Shown: in pieces, positions 36,006-42,026 of the stretch | Layout of the letters: each line of letters begins with the position of its first letter | How positions within the stretch are numbered: the first letter of the stretch is position 1 | Source of the DNA: Flavobacterium sp. | GTDB taxonomy: Bacteria; Bacteroidota; Bacteroidia; Flavobacteriales; Flavobacteriaceae | Length of the DNA: 42,026 nucleotides | Assembly: GCA_003497625.1 (NCBI GenBank) | Contig: DNNO01000007.1 | Coordinates: forward strand, 1 to 42,026 | Direction: 5' to 3' | Program-made: the position numbers and the translations under genes | The notes under the pieces: generated by a model | The model's database searches: none | What the model was told of the DNA's origin: nothing | What the model saw: only the letters and a program-made list of their open reading frames with translations

Positions 36006-37502
36006 ATGAAAAAAAGTTTAATTTATTTATTAGTAGCTGCATCGCTGGTATCAGTTGGATGTAGTGAAGATTTCTTAGATCCGGTAAGAAACACTAATGT
36101 GATTACTAGTGAGGATATTGCAAATAATGCTGAGGTTAATCCTGCATTACTTGAGGGAAGTCTTAATGGTATTGGAAGTTTGCTGATTGAGCCAGGAGGA
36201 ACTGCAGCAGGAAGACATTATGACTTAGGTCAAAAAGGAATTGATATCTGGTTAGATATGTTGTCTGGAGATATGGCTTTATCTGCCAACTCTTACGGAT
36301 GGTATCAAAACACGGCTAACTTAGTTTCAACGGTTGATTTTTCTCGTGAAGAGAATAATATCATCTGGCGTTACTATTTTAAAGTTATTGCATTATCTAA
36401 CAATGTTATTAATAATATTGGTGGAAATGATGCTAATCCTGATTCTCCAGAGGTACGCCATTTATTAGGTCAAGCTAAAGCATATCGTGCTTATGCGTAT
36501 TTTTATTTAGCTCAAATTTTTCAAAGATCTTATGATCCTGCGCAGCCTATTTTGCCTTACACGGATGGAGAAACAATTTCTTTTGCAAAAGTTCCAGCTT
36601 CTCAAATTTATGATTTAATTGAGAATGATTTGACTGATGCAATTGTTTTATTAGATGATTTTACTCCATCTTCTAAACAGCAAATTAATAAGCATATTGC
36701 TAAAGGTTTATTAGCTTATAGTTATGCTGCACAAGGTGATTATCCTAATGCTAAAATCTTATCTGATGAAATTATTGATTCAGGTGCTTATTCAATGACG
36801 ACTACTTCTCAATTGGCCTTCCCAGGATCTGGTTCAGGTTTCAATGATGTAAATACTGCGTCTTGGATGTGGGGTTACGATATTACAGTAGATATGGGTC
36901 ACCAATTGTTGAACTGGTGGGGTCAAGTAGATTATTTTACATATAGTTATCAATGGGCTGGAGATAGAAAAACTATCGATACAAACTTACTTGGTTTAAT
37001 TCCAGCAAATGATATTAGAAGAACGCAGTTTGGTACTTCAGGTACTTCTAATCGTATGCCAATTAATAAGTTCTATGCTCCAGATAGAGTAGTTGGAGGA
37101 CAACAAATTATCACGACAGATTATATTTTTATGAGAGTTGATGAGTTTTATTTGTTAAGTGCTGAAGCTGCTGCTAAATCAGGTGATGAAACAAGTGCTA
37201 AGAATAGATTAAAAGAACTTTTAGCTACTCGTCTTTCTGGAGGTGCTGCTGATGCTGATGCTTATGTAGATCCATTAACAGGTTCAAATCTTAGACAAGC
37301 TATTTATAATCAAACTAGAATTGAATTTTGGGGTGAAGGAAAAAGTTACTTAGCTTTGAAACGTAATCAGGCTACAGTTACAAGAGGTACTAACCATGTA
37401 TTCCGTGCTAATCAATCTTTCATTTTTGATTCAGACGAAATGTCATTCCAAATTCCACAATCAGAGTTAGATAATAATGCCGAAATTACAGGTCAAAATT
37501 AA
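36006..37502 (+). CDS. SusD/RagB-family substrate-binding lipoprotein
   Basis: The 498-residue product has a lipobox (S-V-G-C, Cys19) and the TPR-rich SusD architecture: the helix R-A-Y-A-Y-F-Y-L-A-Q-I-F near residues 160-171, D-L-I-E-N-D-L-T-D-A-I near 200-210, and a C-terminal R-V-D-E-F-Y-L-L-S-A-E-A-A-A-K-S-G followed by I-E-F-W-G-E-G-K, all typical of the family. It should form the lid over the SusC transporter and bind the imported nutrient. It is in an operon between SusC (13 bases upstream) and a small lipoprotein (10 bases downstream). Confidence 0.95.
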   Translation: MKKSLIYLLVAASLVSVGCSEDFLDPVRNTNVITSEDIANNAEVNPALLEGSLNGIGSLLIEPGGTAAGRHYDLGQKGIDIWLDMLSGDMALSANSYGWYQNTANLVSTVDFSREENNIIWRYYFKVIALSNNVINNIGGNDANPDSPEVRHLLGQAKAYRAYAYFYLAQIFQRSYDPAQPILPYTDGETISFAKVPASQIYDLIENDLTDAIVLLDDFTPSSKQQINKHIAKGLLAYSYAAQGDYPNAKILSDEIIDSGAYSMTTTSQLAFPGSGSGFNDVNTASWMWGYDITVDMGHQLLNWWGQVDYFTYSYQWAGDRKTIDTNLLGLIPANDIRRTQFGTSGTSNRMPINKFYAPDRVVGGQQIITTDYIFMRVDEFYLLSAEAAAKSGDETSAKNRLKELLATRLSGGAADADAYVDPLTGSNLRQAIYNQTRIEFWGEGKSYLALKRNQATVTRGTNHVFRANQSFIFDSDEMSFQIPQSELDNNAEITGQN

Positions 37503-37512
37503 TTCTTAAAAT

Positions 37513-38352
37513 ATGAAAATTATGATGTTAAAAAAATCATTAGCTTTCTTTTCAGCTTTAACATTGGCTTTTGCAATGGTAAGTTGTGAAGAAGATAATT
37601 CAGGTGATAATTCGGCAGCAAATTATGTTGGATTAGAGAGCTATCAGACTGTTGAATTGACTGATGGAGAAACTGTTGTTGTTGAAGGTAAGATTTTAGC
37701 TTCGGATGTGTCTGGTGAAGATAGAACTTTTAATTTAGTTGTAGATCCTACAACGACACATGGTGCTGCTAATTATTCTGTGCCTACTTCTGTTACTATT
37801 CCAGCTGGTTCTAAAGAAGGAATTTATGAAGTTACTATTGTAGGTAATAGTTTAGTAGATGGTAATAAAATTGTTGTAGGTTTAGAGCCTGCAGCTGATT
37901 TAAACCAAACTACATTTTACGGTACTTATTCTAATGGAGTGTTAACTGGTGCAGGTACTGCTAAGTCTACTTTTAATCTTTACAGACCTTGTGCTTCTGT
38001 TCGTGCTAGATTATCAATTACTTTTGATAACTACCCAGAAGAAACAGCTTGGGAACTATATGATTCTTCTCTTAATCTAATTGATTCAGGTGGTTTCAAT
38101 GCTGATGGTTCTGCAATTACTGGTTACGCTGCTCTAGGTTTTGCTGATAGAAGTACTTTCTCTGTAGTAAAATGTTTAGCTCCTGGTGATTATACTTTCG
38201 TTATCTATGATGATTATGGAGATGGTATGTTTACAAGTGCTACCGTAATTGGAAGATATTCAATGAATAACTTGAATAATGGTGCTGCTTTGTTTAGTGC
38301 TAGTGGTGATAGCTTTGGAGCTAATGCCGTTCATGAATTTACAATTCAATAG
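37513..38352 (+). CDS. Surface lipoprotein in the SusE position, with a peptidase-associated beta domain
   Basis: The 279-residue product has a lipobox (M-V-S-C, Cys25). Residues about 40-130 look like a Calx-beta/Ig-type domain (V-T-I-P-A-G-S-K-E-G-I-Y-E-V-T-I). Residues about 163-279 form a domain with D-N-Y-P-E-E-T-A-W-E-L-Y-D and Y-D-D-Y-G-D-G-M, a pattern I remember from C-terminal regions of secreted Bacteroidota proteases and other surface proteins. It is third in the SusC-SusD operon, the place where SusE/F-like surface binding lipoproteins occur, so a substrate-binding role is inferred. Met4 and Met5 are alternative starts. A strong terminator follows. Confidence 0.8.
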   Translation: MKIMMLKKSLAFFSALTLAFAMVSCEEDNSGDNSAANYVGLESYQTVELTDGETVVVEGKILASDVSGEDRTFNLVVDPTTTHGAANYSVPTSVTIPAGSKEGIYEVTIVGNSLVDGNKIVVGLEPAADLNQTTFYGTYSNGVLTGAGTAKSTFNLYRPCASVRARLSITFDNYPEETAWELYDSSLNLIDSGGFNADGSAITGYAALGFADRSTFSVVKCLAPGDYTFVIYDDYGDGMFTSATVIGRYSMNNLNNGAALFSASGDSFGANAVHEFTIQ

Positions 38353-38368
38353 TTTTTTATACTTTTAT

Positions 38369-38399
38369 AAAAGCCGAAACTTTTACAGTTTCGGCTTTT
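38369..38399 (+). terminator. Intrinsic terminator of the SusC-SusD-lipoprotein operon
   Basis: A 12-bp perfect stem (38369-38380 with 38388-38399) with a 7-base loop is followed by a T-run, 17 bases after the lipoprotein stop. Confidence 0.95.
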
Positions 38400-38465
38400 T
38401 TTGTTTCTATTTTTAATTTTTTTTTGAGTTTTTTTGTATTATCTAAATATTCATAAAATTCTCCT

Positions 38466-38473
38466 TACATTTG
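38466..38473 (+). promoter_or_regulatory. Candidate -7 box of the putative porin gene
   Basis: TACATTTG matches TAnnTTTG and lies 18 bases before the ATG at 38492; a TTG occurs only 29 bases upstream of the box, beyond the usual spacing. An in-frame TTG at 38471 is the end of this box. Confidence 0.5.
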
Positions 38474-38491
38474 TGCCAATCAACAAATGCA

Positions 38492-40441
38492 ATGAGATTT
38501 TTATTTTTCCTTTTTTTGTTTTTTTTATCGGTTACTTCTAATGCTCAAATTAGAAATGTTAATGGCGGTCTTGGAGGGTTACCTAAGAATAATACCGATC
38601 CAAATGATACCATATTGAAGTTCGATAAAAACAGAAATAAAGATTTTGTAGAAAAAGCCCCAATAGATCTATACAAAATCTACACGCTACATAAAGACAC
38701 CACTTTTGTAGATACTTCGCTTACTATTCAAAGTGAATACAAATACAATTTATTACGAAAAGATATTTTCGGATTGATGCCTTTCGCAAATGAAGGACAT
38801 ACTTATAATTCCTTAGATTTTGGATTGTACACTAAAAGTGCTGCTCCAAATTTCGGTTTTAAAGCCAAACATTTTAATTATTTAGAGGTTAATGACATAA
38901 AGTATTATTCGGTACCAACTCCTTTAACCGATTTGTATTTTAAGACGGTTATGGAACAAGGGCAAGCTTTAGATGCCTTTTTAACGGTTAATACAAAGCC
39001 AAATCTTAATTTCTCTATCGCTTATCGCGGACTTCGTTCTTTAGGAAAATACGTTAATAATTTAACAAGTTCAGGTAATTTTAGATTTACTACTAGTTAT
39101 TTTACTACTGATAAACGTTATATTCTAAATGCTCACTTTACGGGTCAAGACATATCGAATCAAGAAAATGGAGGAATTGTTAATGCCGAAGAATTCGAAA
39201 TTAGTGATGATCCATTTAACGAAAGAGAAAGAGTAGAAGTTTATTTTACCAATGCAACATCACTCTTAAAGGGAAATCGTTTTTTTATTGATCATTCTTT
39301 TAAGTTGAATAAAAAAAATCCTAATAGTTTAGTCTTTACACATCAATTCAATCAAGAGTATAAGTTTTTCCAATTCACTCAGCCTACAATTAGCGAAAGA
39401 TTTGGTGATACTTATACCAATACTGTCAATACTAAAACACGATACAATCATTTGTATAATAAATTTGGAGTAGCTTATAAAACTAAATCTTATGGTGATT
39501 TGGAATTTTTTATAGACGATAACAATTACAACTATTACTATAATAGCGTTGTTTATGATGCTCTTGGAGATATAACGGTACCAAATGCTGTTTCAGATAG
39601 AATTAATATGGTGGGTGGTAACTATTCCTATCTTATTAACAATGTTAATGTAAGATTACATGCTTCACAATCAATTTCAGATCAATCGATTTCAAATATA
39701 GAAGCTACTGCACACTATAAAGTGAATGAAGATTATAATTTTCAATTAAAATACCAAAAATTAAATAGTTTACCTAATTTGAATTTCACGTTGTACCAAA
39801 GTGGTTATGTGGATTACAATTGGTTTAATAATTTTAAAAACGAAAAGCTGAATCAATTTGAATTTTCAGCTCAAACTAAATGGTTAAACGTTTCTGCAAC
39901 ATACAAAGTTATTAATGATCACTTGTTTTTTGATAATCAAACAAATGACATAACAGAGTTAATGGTAAAGCCAGTACAATACGATAAAACCATTAATTAT
40001 CTTTCAGTAAAAGCAAATAAAGAAATCAAGTTTTGGAAATTGGCTTTAGATAATACTATTTTGTATCAATCCGTTGATCAATCAGACGATGCTGTTAACG
40101 TGCCCCAAATTGTAACCCGAAATACCTTGTACTTTTCAGATTACGTTTTTAAAAAGGCAATGTTTTTACAAACTGGAGTTACCTTTCAATATTTTTCTAA
40201 GTATTACGCTAACGACTATAATCCTTTGCTTGGTGAATTTTATGTGCAAAATGAAACTAAAATAGGTGGTTTTCCTATGTTTGATTTCTTCGTAAATGCA
40301 AGAGTAAAACAAACCCGAATCTTCTTAAAAGCGGAACATTTCAACTCTGCTTGGACGGGTTATGATTTTTATTCAGCGCCAAATTATCCGTATCGTGATT
40401 TTATGGTTCGCTTTGGTTTAGTTTGGAATTTCTTTAAATAG
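38492..40441 (+). CDS. Putative outer-membrane porin (Porin_10-like)
   Basis: From the ATG at 38492 the product is 649 residues with a signal peptide (1-18, ending S-N-A-Q). A polar N-terminal region (about 19-70) with an I-R-N-V-N-G-G-L-G-G-L start is followed by alternating aromatic/polar strands throughout and a C-terminal strand ending V-W-N-F-F-K, with the aromatic residues expected of an outer-membrane barrel. The pattern matches the Bacteroidota 'putative porin' family (Pfam Porin_10, from memory). Substrate is unknown. The upstream operon terminates before it, so it is a separate transcript. No terminator is visible after it; a dispersed repeat starts 4 bases beyond the stop. Confidence 0.85.
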   Translation: MRFLFFLFLFFLSVTSNAQIRNVNGGLGGLPKNNTDPNDTILKFDKNRNKDFVEKAPIDLYKIYTLHKDTTFVDTSLTIQSEYKYNLLRKDIFGLMPFANEGHTYNSLDFGLYTKSAAPNFGFKAKHFNYLEVNDIKYYSVPTPLTDLYFKTVMEQGQALDAFLTVNTKPNLNFSIAYRGLRSLGKYVNNLTSSGNFRFTTSYFTTDKRYILNAHFTGQDISNQENGGIVNAEEFEISDDPFNERERVEVYFTNATSLLKGNRFFIDHSFKLNKKNPNSLVFTHQFNQEYKFFQFTQPTISERFGDTYTNTVNTKTRYNHLYNKFGVAYKTKSYGDLEFFIDDNNYNYYYNSVVYDALGDITVPNAVSDRINMVGGNYSYLINNVNVRLHASQSISDQSISNIEATAHYKVNEDYNFQLKYQKLNSLPNLNFTLYQSGYVDYNWFNNFKNEKLNQFEFSAQTKWLNVSATYKVINDHLFFDNQTNDITELMVKPVQYDKTINYLSVKANKEIKFWKLALDNTILYQSVDQSDDAVNVPQIVTRNTLYFSDYVFKKAMFLQTGVTFQYFSKYYANDYNPLLGEFYVQNETKIGGFPMFDFFVNARVKQTRIFLKAEHFNSAWTGYDFYSAPNYPYRDFMVRFGLVWNFFK

Positions 40442-40445
40442 AAAC

Positions 40446-40567
40446 GATTGGCTTGGGCATTTTTGCAAACCGTGTTCCTGCTGTTCGCTACAATCTGTCA
40501 TTGCGAGCTTGCGAAGCAATCTCACAATAACAGGATTCTCACTTCCATCAGGGTTAGATAGCCAATC
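40446..40567. repeat. Structured dispersed intergenic repeat, copy B
   Basis: The ends 40446-40453 and 40560-40567 are perfectly complementary over 8 bases. The body shares phrases with copy A (31065-31166). Inside lies a REP-like block at 40498-40525 (tcattgcgag, then gcgaagcaatctcac) whose own arms attgc and gcaat can pair. It sits between the porin stop and the promoter of the downstream PLP enzyme gene. Confidence 0.7.
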
Positions 40568-40577
40568 ATTTTCATTT

Positions 40578-40606
40578 TTGTATTCGTAATATTCATACTA
40601 TCTTTG
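40578..40606 (+). promoter_or_regulatory. Promoter of the cystathionine beta-synthase-type gene (TTG-N18-TATCTTTG)
   Basis: TTG (40578-40580) and TATCTTTG (40599-40606) are 18 bases apart, an exact match to the Flavobacterium consensus, 29 bases before the ATG at 40636. Confidence 0.85.
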
Positions 40607-40635
40607 CAAAAAATAACATCAGACATTCATAAGTA

Positions 40636-41997
40636 ATGAAATACGCAAAAAATATATTAGAAACTATTGGTAACACACCTTTAGTACAATTAAACAAAGT
40701 GACTGCCGAGGTTAACGCCTTGGTTTTAGCTAAAGTAGAAACCTTCAATCCTGGAAATTCTGTTAAAGATAGAATGGCTGTAAAAATGATTGAAGATGCT
40801 GAAGCAGACGGACGTTTAAAACCAGGAGGAACCATCATTGAAGGAACTTCAGGAAACACCGGAATGGGATTAGCTTTAGCTGCTATCGTAAAAGGATACA
40901 AATGTATTTTTGTAATTTCAGATAAGCAGTCTAAAGAAAAATCAGATATTCTTCGTGCTGTTGGTGCAAAGGTAATTGTGTGTCCAACCGATGTAGAACC
41001 TACAGATCCTCGTTCGTATTATTCAGTTTCTAAAAAGTTAGGTGAAGAAATTCCAAATTCTTGGTACGTAAATCAATACGATAATCCAAGCAACGCTATC
41101 GCACATTACGAACAAACAGGTCCAGAAATTTGGGAACAAACCGAAGGGAAGATTACACACTTTGTAGTTGGAGTTGGAACAGGTGGAACGATTTCAGGTG
41201 TAGCAAAATATTTAAAAGAGAAAAATCCAAACATTAAAATTTGGGGAATTGATACGTACGGTTCGGTTTTCAAGAAATACCACGAAACTGGAATTTTTGA
41301 TGAGAACGAAATCTATTCATACATCACTGAAGGAATCGGTGAAGACATTTTACCTAAGAACGTTGACTTTTCATTAATCGACGGATTTACTAAAGTTACC
41401 GATAAAGATGCAGCCGTTTATACAAGAAAAATAGCTTTAGAAGAAGGAATTTTTGTTGGAAACTCTGCTGGGGCCGCTGTAAAGGGTTTATTGCAGTTAA
41501 AAGAACACTTTGGTCCAGAAGATGTAGTTGTGGTCTTATTTCACGATTCTGGAAGTCGTTATGTTGGAAAAATGTTTAACGATGATTGGATGCGAGAAAG
41601 GGGTTTCTTAGAAGAAGAAATTACTAAAGCAGAAGATTTAATCAAAGAACACATTGATAAACCATTGGTAATTGTTCGTACTGAAGAATTAGTTTCACAC
41701 GCTATCGAAAGAATGAGAAAATATAAAATCTCTCAAATTCCAGTAGTTGATGTAAATGGATTTGTAGGTTCAGTTGATGAATCGGATTTGTTCCAAAGTT
41801 TCATTTCAGATAAAAACACTGCAGAAAGACCAATTCGTGAAGTAATGGGGAAACCGTTCCCAATTGTAAAAATTGGAACACCTGTAGAAGATGTTTCTAA
41901 ACTAATCACTAAAGATAACCAAGCGGTTTTAGTCGATTTAGGAAATGGAAAACATCACATTATTACTAAATATGATATTATTGGTTCAATAAAATAA
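40636..41997 (+). CDS. Cystathionine beta-synthase-type PLP enzyme with C-terminal CBS pair
   Basis: The 453-residue product joins a fold-type II PLP catalytic domain (1-330) to two CBS motifs (about 340-453). I-G-N-T-P-L-V-Q-L (11-19), N-P-G-N-S-V-K-D-R with PLP Lys44, G-T-S-G-N-T-G-M-G (about 69-77) and G-V-G-T-G-G-T-I-S-G are the family motifs. This domain order and length match bacterial cystathionine beta-synthases, which condense serine and homocysteine; a cysteine synthase activity is the alternative. CBS pairs usually bind adenosyl ligands and regulate activity. The gene stands alone with a clear promoter and a terminator starting at the window edge. Confidence 0.93.
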   Translation: MKYAKNILETIGNTPLVQLNKVTAEVNALVLAKVETFNPGNSVKDRMAVKMIEDAEADGRLKPGGTIIEGTSGNTGMGLALAAIVKGYKCIFVISDKQSKEKSDILRAVGAKVIVCPTDVEPTDPRSYYSVSKKLGEEIPNSWYVNQYDNPSNAIAHYEQTGPEIWEQTEGKITHFVVGVGTGGTISGVAKYLKEKNPNIKIWGIDTYGSVFKKYHETGIFDENEIYSYITEGIGEDILPKNVDFSLIDGFTKVTDKDAAVYTRKIALEEGIFVGNSAGAAVKGLLQLKEHFGPEDVVVVLFHDSGSRYVGKMFNDDWMRERGFLEEEITKAEDLIKEHIDKPLVIVRTEELVSHAIERMRKYKISQIPVVDVNGFVGSVDESDLFQSFISDKNTAERPIREVMGKPFPIVKIGTPVEDVSKLITKDNQAVLVDLGNGKHHIITKYDIIGSIK

Positions 41998-42004
41998 TAA
42001 AAAA

Positions 42005-42026
42005 AGGACGTTCAATTGAACGTCCT
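42005..42026 (+). terminator. Terminator hairpin at the right window edge (partial)
   Basis: A perfect 22-base palindrome (9-bp arms around aatt) begins 8 bases after the preceding stop and is preceded by an A-run. The expected T-run lies beyond the window. Confidence 0.8.

Noticed and set aside
40498-40525. REP-like block as a terminator of the porin gene
   Set aside because: It has no T-run, its stem is imperfect, and it lies within a larger dispersed element.
40593-40901. 102-codon minus-strand open frame
   Set aside because: It overlaps the promoter and start of the cystathionine beta-synthase-type gene antisense and has no recognisable domain.

Overview
The window looks like a chromosome piece from a Flavobacterium-like member of the Bacteroidota. 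The evidence is an AT-rich composition, signal peptides ending in F-A-Q or F-S-Q, several type IX secretion (T9SS) sorting domains, a SusC/SusD pair, the Bacteroidota promoter pattern TTG-N18..20-TAnnTTTG in front of many genes, and near absence of Shine-Dalgarno sites. I see no rRNA, tRNA, CRISPR array, transposase or prophage.

Layout. Positions 1-4406 (minus) hold the first 1468 codons of a giant repetitive surface adhesin whose C-terminus lies off the left edge. Next come a DUF4136 lipoprotein, urocanate hydratase, a tiny Cys-rich DUF5522 protein and a 107-residue membrane protein with an HExxH motif (4.5-7.7 kb). From 7.75 to 23.5 kb lies a secreted-protein region: a tail-fibre-like GVxG protein, two paralogous giants (1866 and 1694 aa) with T9SS type C-like tails, and, divergently, a 612-aa protein with the same core module but a type A-like tail. 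From 23.6 to 26.7 kb three overlapping or nearly overlapping genes run rightward: an ACC deaminase/D-cysteine desulfhydrase-like enzyme, a glucosaminidase-LysM lipoprotein and hemL. From 26.7 to 31 kb, on the minus strand, are two small exported proteins, a 509-aa exported protein of unknown function and lysS. lipB and rnhB converge at 31.9 kb with overlapping stops. A SusC-SusD-lipoprotein operon (32.8-38.4 kb), a putative porin and a cystathionine beta-synthase-type enzyme complete the window.

How the genes relate. The left half is mainly cell-surface and adhesion/secretion cargo, each gene with its own promoter and terminator. The right half mixes housekeeping genes (haem precursor, lysyl-tRNA, lipoylation, RNA removal from DNA) with one outer-membrane uptake system. 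Promoter boxes, hairpin terminators and two copies of a structured intergenic repeat were located by eye. The most interesting items are the strictly periodic A/B repeat array in the adhesin, exchange of sorting tails behind a shared module, the folded dispersed repeat next to promoters, a terminator encoded inside the convergent gene, and an unexplained 17-bp perfect hairpin in a divergent intergenic region. I did not see a clearly new defence or enzymatic system.
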